DNA from: Rhodovastum atsumiense
GTDB lineage: Bacteria; Pseudomonadota; Alphaproteobacteria; Acetobacterales; Acetobacteraceae
Length of the DNA stretch: 64,000 bases
Assembly: GCA_026225115.1 (NCBI GenBank)
Contig: JAMFSE010000119.1
Location: forward strand, 1 to 64,000
Direction: 5' to 3'
Positions within the stretch are counted from its first letter, which is position 1. The number at the start of each line of letters is the position of its first letter. Below, piece by piece: positions 37,479 to 47,766 of the stretch. A model generated the notes under the pieces. The model was not told where the DNA came from and searched no databases. It was given only the letters and a program-made list of their open reading frames with translations. Position numbers and translations under genes: made by a program.

Positions 37479-40337
37479 TCAGACGCTCAGTGCTGCATTC
37501 ACCAGCGCAGCCTGCTCGGCAATATAGGTTTTATTCAACCCTGTCGCCGGGCTGGCCGCTTCCGCCCGCCCAACATAGCGCGGCCGCTTTCCGGCACCGT
37601 CCAGACAAGTCAGCACGGATTCGATTTTCCGGTCCACAAACGTCCAGGCGCCGTTATTCTCCGGCTCTTCCTGGCACCACACCACCTCGGCGTTCTTGTA
37701 CGCCTCGATTGCGGATTTCAGCCCCTTGGCCGGGAACGGATAAAACTGCTCCAACCGCACAATCGCCACATCCTTAATGCCGCGCTCGCGCCGCTCTGTC
37801 AGCAAATCGTAATAAACCTTGCCGGAGCAGATCACCACGCGCTTCACCGTCTCCGGCGCCGCCAACGCATCGATCTCCGGGATCACATATTTGAACCCGT
37901 TGGTATTGTTGAACTCGCCCAGGCTCGAGACGCAAAGCTTGTGCCGCAGCAGAGATTTCGGCGTCATCAGCACCAGCGGCTTGCGGAAATTCCGCTTCAG
38001 CTGCCGCCGCAGCGCATGAAAATAATTCGCCGGCGTCGAGAGATTGCACACCGTCATGTTGCGCTCGGCGCAAAGCTGCAAATACCGCTCCAGCCTGCCT
38101 GATGAATGCTCCGGCCCTTGCCCTTCCTGCCCATGCGGCAGCAACAGCGTCAGCCCGCACATGCGCAGCCATTTGCTCTCGCCGCTGGCGATGAACTGGT
38201 CGATGATCACCTGCGCGCCATTGGCAAAATCGCCAAACTGCGCCTCCCACAACACCAGCACGCCCGGGTCGGAAATCGCATAGCCATACTCAAATCCCAG
38301 CACGCCAACTTCCGAGAGCAGCGAGTTGAACAGCTCGATCTTCGACTGTTTCGGACGGATATTATTCAGCGGAATATATTCGTTCTGATTGCTCTGGTCG
38401 ATCAGCACCGCATGCCGCTGGCTGAACGTCCCGCGCTGCACATCCTCGCCAGACAGCCGCACCCGATGCCCATCCAGCATCAGCGTGCCGAAGGCCAGCG
38501 CCTCACCGGTCGCCCAGTCGATGCCCTCGCCGCTGTCGATCATCTGCTTCTTGGCTTCAAGCTGGCGCAGAATTTTCGGATTAAGATCGAAATTCTCCGG
38601 CGGCCGCGCCAGCGCGGCACCCACTTCCTGCAACTGCGCCAGCGGCGCCGCGGTTGCCTGCTCCTGATACTCGTCCTCTTCATTGGCCTGGCCTAGCCCG
38701 GACCAATGTCCCTCCAGCCAATCCGCCTTGTTCACCTTATAGGATTTCGCCCCGGCATAGGCCTCCTCAAGCGTCCGGTCGTAATCTTCGAGAATTTTCT
38801 TGGACTCTTCAGCGGTCACGCTGCCCTCGGCGGCCAGCGCCGCCGCATATAGATTGCGCGTGGTATCCAGCGACCGGATCGCCTTGTACATGATCGGCTG
38901 GGTGAACGCCGGCTCGTCGTTTTCATTATGCCCATGCCGGCGATAGCAAACCAGATCGATCACCACGTCGACGGCGAATTCCATCCGGAACTCGGTCGCA
39001 AGCTTCGCCGCAAACACCACCGCTTCCGGATGATCGCCGTTCACATGCAAAATCGGCGACTGCACGGATTTCGCAACATCCGTGCAATACATGCCGGAAA
39101 ATGCATGCGCCGGCACTGTCGTAAAGCCGATCTGATTATTCACCACCAGATGCACGGTGCCCCCGGTGCGGTAGCCAATCAGCTGGCTCATCGCCAGGGT
39201 CTCATACACCACGCCCTGGCCGGCAAACGCCGCATCGCCATGCATCACAATCGCCATCGCCGAGCGCCTTGTGGTATCGCCCGCCATATCCTGCCGCGCC
39301 CGTATCTTGCCCACCACCACCGGGTCCACCGCCTCCAGATGCGACGGGTTCGGCTGCAGCGACAAATGCACCTGGTTGCCGTTAATCGCGATATCGGTCG
39401 AAGTCCCAAGATGGTATTTAACGTCGCCCGAACCCTGCACGTCGTTCGGCTTCGCACTCTCGCCGCCGAACTCGCTGAACAAGGCAACCAGCGGCTTCTT
39501 CACAATATTGACCAGCGTATTCAACCGGCCGCGATGCGGCATGCCGATCGCAATTTCCCGCACCCCGTTATCCGCCGCCGTCTCGATGATCGTATGCAAA
39601 GCCGGAATAGTGGTCTCGCCGCCCTCCAGCCCAAACCGCTTGGTGCCCACATACCGGCGCTGGCAGAAATTCTCGAAACTATCCGCCTCGGTCAGCTGGC
39701 GCAGAATCTTCACCTTGTCCGGCTTGCCGAACGCGGTCGTCCAGGGCGCGCCCTCAATCCGGTTCTGAATCCAGTAGCGCTGTTTGGCTTCCTGGATATG
39801 CATGAATTCGGTGCCGATCAGCCCGCAATAGCTGGCCCGCAAACCATCGATGATCTGCCGCAGCGTCTGCGATTCCAGCCCCTGATTATCCTTCGAGAGA
39901 TAAATCTCCCGGTCCATATCGGCTTCGGTAAAACCATAGGTCGCGGGATCAAGTTCCTCATGCGGCGCGTTTACTTTAAGATTGAGCGGATCAAGCTGCG
40001 CTTCCAAATGCCCGCGAACCCGGTAAGCCCGGATCAGCATCAGCGCCCGGATCGAATCCAGCGCCGCCGCCTTGGCATCCACATTGCCGGGAATGCCCTT
40101 CGGCTGGCTTGCCGCCTTCGCCTCCGCGGCATCGTCGAAAATATTCGGATTAGGCGCCCAGGAGGCGCCAACAGCATCGGTCAGCACCGATTTGGCTTCG
40201 TCGTTCAGCGCCGCGAATAAAGCCGCAAAATCCGGATCAACCGCGCTCGGGGAATTCACCCATTTCGCATAAAGCTGGGAAATAAATTGGGCATTCGCCC
40301 CGTTCATCGCAGTCGCTAGAACATCAACGCCGGCCAT
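37479..40337 (-). CDS. odhA: 2-oxoglutarate dehydrogenase E1 component
   Basis: 952 residues, normal length. Shows the N-terminal SQLYAKWVNSPSAVDPDFAALFAAL helix that docks to E2, the thiamine-diphosphate region GMPHRGRLNTLVNIVKKPL, GDAAFAGQGVVYETLAMSQL, and VVNNQIGFTT. The C-terminal half has LPHGQEGQGPEHSSGRLERYLQL and QEEPENNGAW. It decarboxylates 2-oxoglutarate with thiamine diphosphate. AAGG stands upstream of the ATG. Downstream of sucCD with a 300-base gap that carries a hairpin and a dispersed repeat, so it probably has its own promoter. Confidence 0.98.
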   Translation of the reverse strand: MAGVDVLATAMNGANAQFISQLYAKWVNSPSAVDPDFAALFAALNDEAKSVLTDAVGASWAPNPNIFDDAAEAKAASQPKGIPGNVDAKAAALDSIRALMLIRAYRVRGHLEAQLDPLNLKVNAPHEELDPATYGFTEADMDREIYLSKDNQGLESQTLRQIIDGLRASYCGLIGTEFMHIQEAKQRYWIQNRIEGAPWTTAFGKPDKVKILRQLTEADSFENFCQRRYVGTKRFGLEGGETTIPALHTIIETAADNGVREIAIGMPHRGRLNTLVNIVKKPLVALFSEFGGESAKPNDVQGSGDVKYHLGTSTDIAINGNQVHLSLQPNPSHLEAVDPVVVGKIRARQDMAGDTTRRSAMAIVMHGDAAFAGQGVVYETLAMSQLIGYRTGGTVHLVVNNQIGFTTVPAHAFSGMYCTDVAKSVQSPILHVNGDHPEAVVFAAKLATEFRMEFAVDVVIDLVCYRRHGHNENDEPAFTQPIMYKAIRSLDTTRNLYAAALAAEGSVTAEESKKILEDYDRTLEEAYAGAKSYKVNKADWLEGHWSGLGQANEEDEYQEQATAAPLAQLQEVGAALARPPENFDLNPKILRQLEAKKQMIDSGEGIDWATGEALAFGTLMLDGHRVRLSGEDVQRGTFSQRHAVLIDQSNQNEYIPLNNIRPKQSKIELFNSLLSEVGVLGFEYGYAISDPGVLVLWEAQFGDFANGAQVIIDQFIASGESKWLRMCGLTLLLPHGQEGQGPEHSSGRLERYLQLCAERNMTVCNLSTPANYFHALRRQLKRNFRKPLVLMTPKSLLRHKLCVSSLGEFNNTNGFKYVIPEIDALAAPETVKRVVICSGKVYYDLLTERRERGIKDVAIVRLEQFYPFPAKGLKSAIEAYKNAEVVWCQEEPENNGAWTFVDRKIESVLTCLDGAGKRPRYVGRAEAASPATGLNKTYIAEQAALVNAALSV

Positions 40338-40476
40338 ATGAAATACCTTCTGTTATCCACGCTAGTACGCCACGCAATTGCGGCGGGAGGATGACACGAC
40401 AATTTAGCCACGGATCACCCAGCCGCGCCCATATAGGCCAATCGACCCCCATCGCCGTGGCTTAAACCACCAAGGC

Positions 40477-40499
40477 AGGGTTGCCTTAACTGCAACCCT
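40477..40499. other. Hairpin in the sucD-odhA gap
   Basis: AGGGTTGC-CTTAACT-GCAACCCT, a perfect 8-bp stem 140 bases upstream of odhA. No T run follows, so it could be an operator or an RNA structure rather than a terminator. The rest of the 300-base gap holds only the dispersed hairpin repeat. Confidence 0.45.
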
Positions 40500-40545
40500 A
40501 ACGTGGAAATAGATGATTCGTTAATGCTGAAAGATGAAGGGAAGG

Positions 40546-40592
40546 GGTTCTTTTTTGCAAAAAAGAACCAAAAAACTCTTTTTAATTCTGGG
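40546..40592 (+). repeat. Hairpin repeat, variant A (short form), after sucD
   Basis: GGTTCTTTTTTGCAAAAAAGAACC forms a perfect stem, followed by AAAAAACTC and TTTTTAATTCTGGG. Orientation is opposite to the sucD gene that ends 45 bases away. That differs from the other gene-associated copies. Confidence 0.75.
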
Positions 40593-40636
40593 ACATGGGC
40601 GCCGTTAGGCCAGCGCCTCATGTCCTGAATCAAACT

Positions 40637-41512
40637 TTAGCCTTTTAGGGCTTTAACCATTGTCGAACCCAGCGCCGCCGGGCTGTCGGAAATATACACG
40701 CCGGCAGCAAGCATTGCTTCGATTTTAGCTGGCGCCGTGTCCTTGCCGCCGGAAATAACCGCACCGGCGTGGCCCATGCGGCGGCCCGGCGGTGCTGTCA
40801 CACCCGCAATAAACCCGACAATCGGCTTCTTGATCTTATGCTTGGCCAGAAACTCAGCCGCATTGATCTCGGAAGGCCCGCCAATCTCACCGATCATGAT
40901 GATCGCCTGAGTCTCGTCATCATGCAGCAACATGTCGAGCACTTCGATAAAATCGAGACCCTTCACCGGATCGCCGCCGATGCCGACGCAGGTGCTCTGA
41001 CCAAGCCCCGCCGCAGTCGTCTGCGCCACCGCCTCATAGGTCAGCGTGCCGGAACGCGAAACAATCCCGATGCTGCCGCGCTTGTGAATATGCCCCGGCA
41101 TAATGCCGATCTTGCACTCATCCGGCGTAATCACGCCCGGGCAATTCGGCCCGACCAGAATGGATTTGGTACCGGAAAGTGCGCGCTTCACCTTCACCAT
41201 GTCGAGCACCGGAATGCCCTCGGTGATGCAGACGATCAGCTCGATCCCGGCATCGATCGCTTCCAGAATCGAATCCGCGGCAAACGGCGGCGGCACGTAA
41301 ATCGCGCTGGCATTGGCGCCGGTTTTCGCCCGCGCCTCTTCCACCGTGTTGAACACCGGCAGGTCCAAATGCACGGAGCCGCCTTTGCCCGGCGTCACGC
41401 CGCCGACAACCTTGGTCCCATAGGCAAGCGCCTGCTCGGAATGGAAAGTCCCCTGCGCGCCGGTAAAGCCCTGGGTAATGACTTTCGTCTCTTTGTTAAC
41501 GAGGATCGACAT
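40637..41512 (-). CDS. sucD: Succinyl-CoA ligase alpha subunit
   Basis: 291 residues. CoA-binding N-terminus ([37 protein letters not shown]), [20 protein letters not shown], and the phospho-His in [14 protein letters not shown]. With SucC it makes ATP or GTP from succinyl-CoA in the TCA cycle. Its ATG overlaps the sucC stop by one base (TAATG on the minus strand), so the two are translationally coupled. Confidence 0.97.
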   Translation of the reverse strand: MSILVNKETKVITQGFTGAQGTFHSEQALAYGTKVVGGVTPGKGGSVHLDLPVFNTVEEARAKTGANASAIYVPPPFAADSILEAIDAGIELIVCITEGIPVLDMVKVKRALSGTKSILVGPNCPGVITPDECKIGIMPGHIHKRGSIGIVSRSGTLTYEAVAQTTAAGLGQSTCVGIGGDPVKGLDFIEVLDMLLHDDETQAIIMIGEIGGPSEINAAEFLAKHKIKKPIVGFIAGVTAPPGRRMGHAGAVISGGKDTAPAKIEAMLAAGVYISDSPAALGSTMVKALKG

Positions 41513-42708
41513 TACGCAGCTTCCTTCACGGCTTTAACGATTTTCTCAGCAGCATCGGCGAGGTTGTCGGCGGAAATAATCGGCAGACCCGACTTCGCCA
41601 TGATATCCTTGCCAAGCTGAACATTGGTGCCTTCAAGACGCACCACCAACGGCACCGAAAGCTTCACCTCCCGCGCCGCCGCGATCACGCCTTCGGCAAT
41701 GACATCGCAACGCATGATGCCGCCGAAAATATTCACCAGAATGCCTTCGACATTCGGATCCGACAGGATGATCTTGAACGCGGCGGTCACGCGTTCCTTC
41801 GTGGCACCGCCGCCGACATCCAGAAAGTTCGCAGGCGAGGAGCCGTAGAGTTTGATAATGTCCATGGTCGCCATGGCCAGACCGGCGCCGTTCACCATGC
41901 AGCCGATGGAACCATCCAGCGCCACATAATTCAGGCTGTGCTTATTGGCTTCCAGCTCCTTCGGGTCTTCTTCGCTCTCATCGCGCAGCGCTTCCACCTG
42001 CGGATGCCGGTACAAAGCGCTATCATCGAAGCTCACCTTGGCATCCAGCGCGACAATCTCGCCGGCGCCGGTCACCACCAGCGGGTTGATCTCCACAATG
42101 GCGCAATCCAGCGCGATGAACGCCTCGTAGATCGCATTGATGAATTTCGTGAACGCGGAAATCTGCTTGCCCTCAAGCCCGAGCCCAAAAGCCAGCTTGC
42201 GCGCATGAAAACCGGAAATCCCGGAAGCCGGATCAACCGGCGCCCGCAGGATCTTCTCCGGATGATGCTCGGCGACTTCCTCAATCTCCATGCCGCCTTC
42301 GGTGGACGCCATCACCAGCACTTCGGACACCGAACGGTCGATCAGCAGCGACACATAAAGCTCGCGCTTGATATCGCAGCCGGCTTCCACATAAATCCGC
42401 CGCACCACCCGCCCGGCCGGGCCGGTCTGCTTGGTGATCAGCGTATGTCCCAGCATCGCCTCGGCCGCTTCCTTCACCTCATCCAGCGATTTCGCCAGCC
42501 GCACGCCGCCTTTGCCTTCCGGCGCATCCTTGAACTTGCCGGCGCCGCGGCCGCCCGCATGGATCTGCGATTTCACGACATAAACCGGCCCCGGCAGCTT
42601 CTTCGCCGCCTCGATGGCTTCCTCCGGCGTCCACGCCACATAGCCGTCCAATACGGCGACGCCGTAAGCTTTCAGCAGCTCTTTGCCTTGATATTCATGT
42701 ATATTCAT
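41512..42708 (-). CDS. sucC: Succinyl-CoA ligase beta subunit
   Basis: 398 residues, ATP-grasp fold: [92 protein letters not shown] and [19 protein letters not shown]. First gene of the sucC-sucD-odhA-odhB group. The 135 bases between it and zapE hold nothing further that I can support. Confidence 0.97.
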   Translation of the reverse strand: MNIHEYQGKELLKAYGVAVLDGYVAWTPEEAIEAAKKLPGPVYVVKSQIHAGGRGAGKFKDAPEGKGGVRLAKSLDEVKEAAEAMLGHTLITKQTGPAGRVVRRIYVEAGCDIKRELYVSLLIDRSVSEVLVMASTEGGMEIEEVAEHHPEKILRAPVDPASGISGFHARKLAFGLGLEGKQISAFTKFINAIYEAFIALDCAIVEINPLVVTGAGEIVALDAKVSFDDSALYRHPQVEALRDESEEDPKELEANKHSLNYVALDGSIGCMVNGAGLAMATMDIIKLYGSSPANFLDVGGGATKERVTAAFKIILSDPNVEGILVNIFGGIMRCDVIAEGVIAAAREVKLSVPLVVRLEGTNVQLGKDIMAKSGLPIISADNLADAAEKIVKAVKEAA

Positions 42709-42843
42709 ATGGAAACGGCCTACCTGTTTTGAAAAAGTTAAAGGTTTCGGTCAAAAGGCGACTTGCTGTTACTCCGTGAAAGCGCTGCCCGCAAGAACCC
42801 GTGCTGCACTGCAAGAAAACGACAGAAACCGGCCATTTTCTGC

Positions 42844-44010
42844 TCACGTCAAATGTTGAAGCGCCAGGTATTCCTCGCTCTGCATCTCTTCCAACCGGGA
42901 CGCCGTCCGCTCGAAGATTTTCGCCCCCTCGCCACTGCGATACAAATCATCCGGCATGGCGGCGGCCGAGGCGTAAAGCTTTACCCGATGCTCATAAAGC
43001 GCATCGATCAGCGTCACAAACCGCCGCGCCTCGTCGAAATTATCCGGCGACAACCGCGGCACCCCGTCGATCAACAGCACTGGATAATGCGTTGCCAGCG
43101 CCAGATAATCCCCCGGCCCCAGCGGCACGCCGCACAAGGCCGCAAAATCGAACCGCGCGCAGCCGGCGGCGGTATGCGGCACAATCAGCTTGCGCCCGGA
43201 AATCGTCAGCGAACTCTCATGCGGCTCATGCCCGGCGGTCAGCTCATTGAAAACATGGTCCAAAGCCGCGTCAGCCTGCCGATTGGCCGGCACGTACCAG
43301 GCCTTCAGCCCGTGGATCCGCTCGCGCCGGTAATCCCGCTTGGAGTCCAGCACCAGCACATCCAGATGTTTCTTCAGCAAATTGATGAACGGCAAAAACG
43401 CATCCCGCCCCGGTTTACCCTTATATAGGTCATCTGGCGTGGTATTGGACGTCGCAACCACCACCACCAGCCGCGCAAACAGCGCCTCGAACAGCCGCCC
43501 CAGGATCATCGCATCGACAATGTCATGCACCTGGAACTCGTCGAAACACAGCAGCGCCGCCTCGCCGGCGATCATATCGGCCAGCGGCGGGATCGGGTCG
43601 GAGATATTCGGGTTATCCCGCTTGATCTGATGGAACCGCTTATGCGTGTTTTGCATAAACTCATGAAAATGAATGCGCTTTTTGCGCGGCACGTCGGCCG
43701 CCTCGAAAAACAGATCCATCAGCATGGATTTTCCGCGCCCAACGTCGCCCACCAGATACAGCCCGTTCGGATGGTCTTCGAGCTCGTCCACCTGCTTGCG
43801 GTGCAGCAGCCGTCCCACCCAACCGTTCGGCGGCTTCGCCGGATGCGGATTATAACCCTTCAGTTTCGCCCATAAATCCTGCAACCGCTCGGCGGCTGCC
43901 GCCTGCGCCGGGTCGGATATGATTTCGCCCCTGGCAATGCGGGCGCGATATAGCGGCATAACGCCCGGATCGATCGGCGCATGCCTGGACTGCTGGGTCG
44001 ATTGCAACAT
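42844..44010 (-). CDS. zapE: ZapE/AFG1-family ATPase
   Basis: 388 residues. Walker [19 protein letters not shown]; Walker [24 protein letters not shown]; sensor [14 protein letters not shown]; conserved N-terminal [11 protein letters not shown]-type context with LYRARI. ZapE destabilises FtsZ rings late in division, and the mitochondrial homologue AFG1/LACE1 handles respiratory-complex proteins. It is found near the TCA or sucCD genes in many alphaproteobacteria. ATG start; divergent from the chemoreceptor gene with a 190-base gap lacking other features. Confidence 0.93.
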   Translation of the reverse strand: MLQSTQQSRHAPIDPGVMPLYRARIARGEIISDPAQAAAAERLQDLWAKLKGYNPHPAKPPNGWVGRLLHRKQVDELEDHPNGLYLVGDVGRGKSMLMDLFFEAADVPRKKRIHFHEFMQNTHKRFHQIKRDNPNISDPIPPLADMIAGEAALLCFDEFQVHDIVDAMILGRLFEALFARLVVVVATSNTTPDDLYKGKPGRDAFLPFINLLKKHLDVLVLDSKRDYRRERIHGLKAWYVPANRQADAALDHVFNELTAGHEPHESSLTISGRKLIVPHTAAGCARFDFAALCGVPLGPGDYLALATHYPVLLIDGVPRLSPDNFDEARRFVTLIDALYEHRVKLYASAAAMPDDLYRSGEGAKIFERTASRLEEMQSEEYLALQHLT

Positions 44011-44200
44011 CTGTTATGGGCGATACCGCAGCCGGTTGTGCAGTGCAATATACTTTAGCGTGCATTACCGAAAAGCCTACCGGAACACGAATCCTATCAA
44101 ATCCGCCAATGATCCGGCCAGCTGTCCGCGTTTGGTAATGCTTCGCACATTTTTAGCCACGCATATTCCGGGCATCGCGCCAAACCGAAGGTCTTGCCTC

Positions 44201-46150
44201 ATGAAAATGCTGACGAACCTATCCATCCGGAACAAGCTCATCCTCGCATTCGGCATTGTGCTTGTTTTCACCCTGGGGCTCGGCGGCTTCAGTCTATTCC
44301 GGGTCAAACGCCTGGATACCAGTGCGAGGAATATCACCCAGAATGTCATTTCCGCCCGGCCGCTTACCGCCATGCTGCGCGACGCTGAACGGATCCGCTT
44401 CCTGGGGCTGGAAGCCCATCTCTTTACCGATCCTGACCAGGTCAAGCTGATCCCTGATCTTGCCGCCGTAGAGCAACGCATCGTCACCGACCAGAGCAGC
44501 GCCGCGGCAGATTTCTCGGCGAATTGGAATTTCTATGGCCCGACCATGGATGCCGGACGGGAAACCGCCGACGGCCTCGCATTCAAAGCCGCGTTCACGC
44601 AATTGCTCGCAGACACCGCACAGCTGGCCGCCCTGGATGCCGGCGGCCAGCACGCCGCCGGATCGGCGCTGTTCGCCGGCTCCATGCAATCCGCGGCCGA
44701 TACTTTCACAGCCGCAATGGAAGACGACATCGCTTATCAGCAAAACCAGGCCGCCGAACGTTCAAGTGAAGCTGATAATACCGTGTCCGCCAGCATGATA
44801 TGGATCTCGATCATCCTCGCCCTGATGATCCTGGTGACCATAGCGGCCACGCTCTCGATCGTAAGCGGCGTTGCAAAACCCATCGTCGCCATCGCCGGCG
44901 TCATGCGCAAACTCGCAAACCGTGATAACAACGTAACCATCCCGGGCCTTGACCGTGGCGACGAGATCGGCGCCATGGCCGCAACGGTTGAGGTATTCAG
45001 GGAAAATGCGCTCCAACGGGACCGGCTTGAGGCCGCGGCAGCGGAATTTCAACAGGATCTGGACCGCAAGCTGAAGGAGATGCAAACCGCTTTCGAGACC
45101 TCTGGCCGGGAGCAGAAAGGCGTCGTCGAGAGCATGGCGGCGGCTTTAACCGCGCTGGCGGGCGGCGACCTGACGGTTCGCCTGCGCACCGCCTTCAGCA
45201 CGGAATACGAAAAGCTGCGCACCGATTTTAACGACGCCGTCGATAAATTGCAGTCCACCATGAAATCGATCGCCGCCAATACCCAGGGCGTTCGCTCTGC
45301 CGCCGGCGAGATCACCCAGGCCTCGGATGATCTTTCCCGCCGCACCGAACAGCAGGCCGCCAGCCTGGAACAGACCGCCGCCGCCCTCGATGAGATCACC
45401 ACTACGGTCCACAAAACCGCCGAGGGCGCCGCCGAAGCGCAATCGCTGGTCGCCCAATCCCAGACCGACGCGCAAACCTCCGGCGGCGTCATCGACGAGA
45501 CCGTTAGCGCCATGAACGCTATCGAGAAATCTTCCCGGGAGATCGGCGCCATCATCGGCGTCATCGACGAGATCGCCTTTCAGACCAATCTGCTGGCGCT
45601 GAACGCCGGTATCGAAGCCGCCCGCGCCGGCGATGCCGGCCGCGGCTTCGCGGTGGTCGCCACGGAAGTCCGGGCCCTGGCGCAGCGCTCGGCCGACGCC
45701 GCCAAGGAAATCAAGGGCCTCATCTCGGCCTCCGGCCGCCAGGTCGAAAACGGCGTCAAGCTGGTCGGCGCCACCGGCAGCGCCCTTGGCCGCATTGTCC
45801 AGCAGGTCGCGCGCCTCGCCGGCCTGATTTCGGAAATTGCCGCTTCGGCCAAGGAGCAGGCGAGCGGATTATCCGAAGTCAACACTGCCGTGAACCAGAT
45901 GGACCAGGTAACCCAGCAAAATGCCGCCATGGTCGAACAGTCCACCGCCGCCAGCCATAGCCTGGCCTCCGAAGCCTCGGAGCTCGCAACGCTGGTCGGG
46001 CAATTTCAGACCGGCAATCGCCAACCGGCCGCGCCGGTCAAATTTGAGCCGCGAACCGCGGTCTCGAAACCCGGCGCCCCACCCCGTCGCCCGGTACTGG
46101 CGGCGGTCAACGAATCTCCTAAATCCGCCGAAAGCTGGCAGGAGTTTTAG
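44201..46150 (+). CDS. Methyl-accepting chemotaxis protein
   Basis: 649 residues from ATG 44201 (GAAGG upstream). The track's 743-residue form extends into the intergenic region. Short cytoplasmic lead, TM1 (about 12-33), helical periplasmic sensor of the 4HB type (about 34-195), TM2 (about 198-220), HAMP (about 220-272), then the signalling rod with the highly conserved hairpin tip [42 protein letters not shown]. Ligand unknown. No CheA/CheW genes are nearby, but motA is 3.5 kb downstream, so the organism is probably motile. No C-terminal CheR-docking pentapeptide. Confidence 0.93.
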   Translation: MKMLTNLSIRNKLILAFGIVLVFTLGLGGFSLFRVKRLDTSARNITQNVISARPLTAMLRDAERIRFLGLEAHLFTDPDQVKLIPDLAAVEQRIVTDQSSAAADFSANWNFYGPTMDAGRETADGLAFKAAFTQLLADTAQLAALDAGGQHAAGSALFAGSMQSAADTFTAAMEDDIAYQQNQAAERSSEADNTVSASMIWISIILALMILVTIAATLSIVSGVAKPIVAIAGVMRKLANRDNNVTIPGLDRGDEIGAMAATVEVFRENALQRDRLEAAAAEFQQDLDRKLKEMQTAFETSGREQKGVVESMAAALTALAGGDLTVRLRTAFSTEYEKLRTDFNDAVDKLQSTMKSIAANTQGVRSAAGEITQASDDLSRRTEQQAASLEQTAAALDEITTTVHKTAEGAAEAQSLVAQSQTDAQTSGGVIDETVSAMNAIEKSSREIGAIIGVIDEIAFQTNLLALNAGIEAARAGDAGRGFAVVATEVRALAQRSADAAKEIKGLISASGRQVENGVKLVGATGSALGRIVQQVARLAGLISEIAASAKEQASGLSEVNTAVNQMDQVTQQNAAMVEQSTAASHSLASEASELATLVGQFQTGNRQPAAPVKFEPRTAVSKPGAPPRRPVLAAVNESPKSAESWQEF

Positions 46151-46230
46151 TCAGCCAGGCCGCGCGGCCAATCCCCGAAGGCCGCGGCAGCCTGCATTCG
46201 GCATGGCTAGGCCGGCGGTGCTACTGCGCG

Positions 46231-46236
46231 TATAAT
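46231..46236 (+). promoter_or_regulatory. Perfect -10 box close to the oxygenase start
   Basis: TATAAT ends ten bases before the A of ATG 46246, with no ribosome-binding site in between and no convincing -35. If used, the mRNA would have almost no leader. Confidence 0.35.
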
Positions 46237-46245
46237 CCCCCCACT

Positions 46246-46887
46246 ATGCTGGATAACCCGCTTGATTTTGAGGCCTTTCGCGCCGCGCCGCCGGCCGCCG
46301 CCCCTTTCCCGCATGTTCTGGTGCCGAATTTCGTCAAGCCCGCGGCCTTGCGCGCGGTGGTCGCGGCGCTGCCCGCAATGCACAGCCGCGGCTCTTTTCC
46401 CATCACCGCCTTGCGCCTGGGGCCGGCTGCCCAAACCATGCTCCGCGGTCTGGAAGGCGATGTTTTCCGCGCCATCACCGCCGAAAAATTCGGCCTGGAC
46501 CTGCAAGCCGCCCCGTTGATGACGACCCTGCGCGGCACCGCCAATGAACAGGACGGAAATATTCACACGGACTCCACCGCCAAGCGCGTCACCATCCTGC
46601 TCTATCTCAACCCCGGCACCGGCAATGCGTTCACCGACCAGAAAGGCTGCCTGCGCCTGCTCCGCAGCCCAATCAATCTCGAGGACTACGCCGTCGAAGT
46701 CCCCCCCGTCGACGGCACCTTGCTGGTCTTCCCGAACAGCCCCACCAGCTGGCACGGTCATAAAGTGTTCATCGGTCAGCGCTATGTGATCCAGATGAAT
46801 TACATGACAACCGGCGCGAAAGCGCGATCCGAACTTCGGCGCCACCAATTCTCGGCCTTCATCAAACGCCTCCGCCGCGCCGCCTGA
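46246..46887 (+). CDS. 2-oxoglutarate/Fe(II)-dependent oxygenase
   Basis: 213 residues, cupin-like double-stranded beta-helix. The iron-binding H-x-D is GNIHTDSTAKRVTILLYLNP, the distal His is in TSWHGHKVF, and the 2OG-binding Arg is in IGQRYVIQMNYM. Similar to small SM-20/prolyl-hydroxylase-like oxygenases that sit in polysaccharide or peptide modification loci. Followed 11 bases later by a GT2 gene, so a role in modifying a glycan or lipid-linked intermediate is possible. Substrate unknown. Confidence 0.85.
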   Translation: MLDNPLDFEAFRAAPPAAAPFPHVLVPNFVKPAALRAVVAALPAMHSRGSFPITALRLGPAAQTMLRGLEGDVFRAITAEKFGLDLQAAPLMTTLRGTANEQDGNIHTDSTAKRVTILLYLNPGTGNAFTDQKGCLRLLRSPINLEDYAVEVPPVDGTLLVFPNSPTSWHGHKVFIGQRYVIQMNYMTTGAKARSELRRHQFSAFIKRLRRAA

Positions 46888-46897
46888 GCGCCGCCGC

Positions 46898-47710
46898 ATG
46901 CTGGCGGGCAAGCGCGTCATCGTCATCCTGCCCGCCTATAACGCGGCCCGCACGCTGGAGCGTACCTACGCCGAAATCCCGCACGACATCGTCGATGAAG
47001 TCATCCTGACGGACGACGCCAGTTCAGATGCAACCGTCGCCCTCGCGCAGCGCCTCGGCATCCGAACCCTCATCCACGACCGCAACACCGGCTACGGCGG
47101 CAACCAGAAAACCTGCTACGCCGAAGCCTTGGCGCGCGGCGCCGACATCATCGTCATGCTGCATCCGGACTATCAATATTCCCCCCGTCTGGTCACCGCC
47201 ATGGCCTCGATGATCGTCTCCGGCCATTACGACGCCGTGCTCGCCTCCCGCATCCTCGGCCGTGGCGCGCTCAAGGGCGGCATGCCGCGCTACAAATATT
47301 TCGCCAACCGCCTCCTTACCTTTGGTGAAAACCTGTTGCTGGGCCAGAAGTTTTCGGAATACCACACCGGCTACCGCGCCTGGTCGCGCCAAATCCTGCA
47401 ATCGCTGAATCTCGCCAGCTGCTCCGATGATTTCGTCTTCGACAATCAAATGCTGGCCCAGGCCGTCTTCGCCAATTTCAAAATCGGCGAAATCTCCTGC
47501 CCCACGCGCTATTTCACCGAAGCCTCCTCCATCAACTTCTCCCGCTCCATCACTTACGGGATCGGCGTCCTGCAAACCGCTCTGCAATTCCGCCTCGCCA
47601 AATGGAAATTCATTGAATCGGCTTTATTTCAAAACGACAACAGGAAATTACCAGGCGGTTCTTTTTTGAAAAAAAGCCGCCGCCGGCCGCGAACCAAAAA
47701 ACTTCTTTGA
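46898..47710 (+). CDS. GT2 glycosyltransferase (polyprenyl-phosphate sugar synthase-like)
   Basis: 270 residues. GT-A core: VIVILPAYNAARTLERTY, DEVILTDDASSDAT, the D-x-D-like region VMLHPDYQYSP, and a C-terminal domain with YFTEASSINFSRSITYG. Resembles DPM1/GtrB-type enzymes but lacks membrane helices, so it probably acts at the inner face on a lipid or protein target. The last 18 residues or so (GSFLKKSRRRPRTKKLL) are encoded by a copy of the dispersed hairpin repeat, including the stop codon. The ancestral C-terminus was therefore probably replaced. Follows the 2OG oxygenase. Confidence 0.88.
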   Translation: MLAGKRVIVILPAYNAARTLERTYAEIPHDIVDEVILTDDASSDATVALAQRLGIRTLIHDRNTGYGGNQKTCYAEALARGADIIVMLHPDYQYSPRLVTAMASMIVSGHYDAVLASRILGRGALKGGMPRYKYFANRLLTFGENLLLGQKFSEYHTGYRAWSRQILQSLNLASCSDDFVFDNQMLAQAVFANFKIGEISCPTRYFTEASSINFSRSITYGIGVLQTALQFRLAKWKFIESALFQNDNRKLPGGSFLKKSRRRPRTKKLL

Positions 47711-47717
47711 TTCTGGG
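47657..47717 (+). repeat. Hairpin repeat, variant A (long form), inside the GT2 3' end
   Basis: GGTTCTTTTTTGAAAAAAAGCCGCCGCCGGCCGCGAACCAAAAAACTTCTTTGATTCTGGGC. GGTTC pairs with GAACC around a T6/A7 hairpin and a GC-rich insert. Nearly the same as 53478-53540 and, in reverse, 59273-59328. Confidence 0.85.
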
Positions 47718-47766
47718 CTGGTGGCGCTCGAAAATCCGTCACGCGCCTGGTCGTCATGCGCCATCG

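Noticed and set aside
36021-38102. 693-aa plus-strand ORF
   Set aside because: Arg/His/Pro-rich shadow of odhB and odhA with no recognisable domain.
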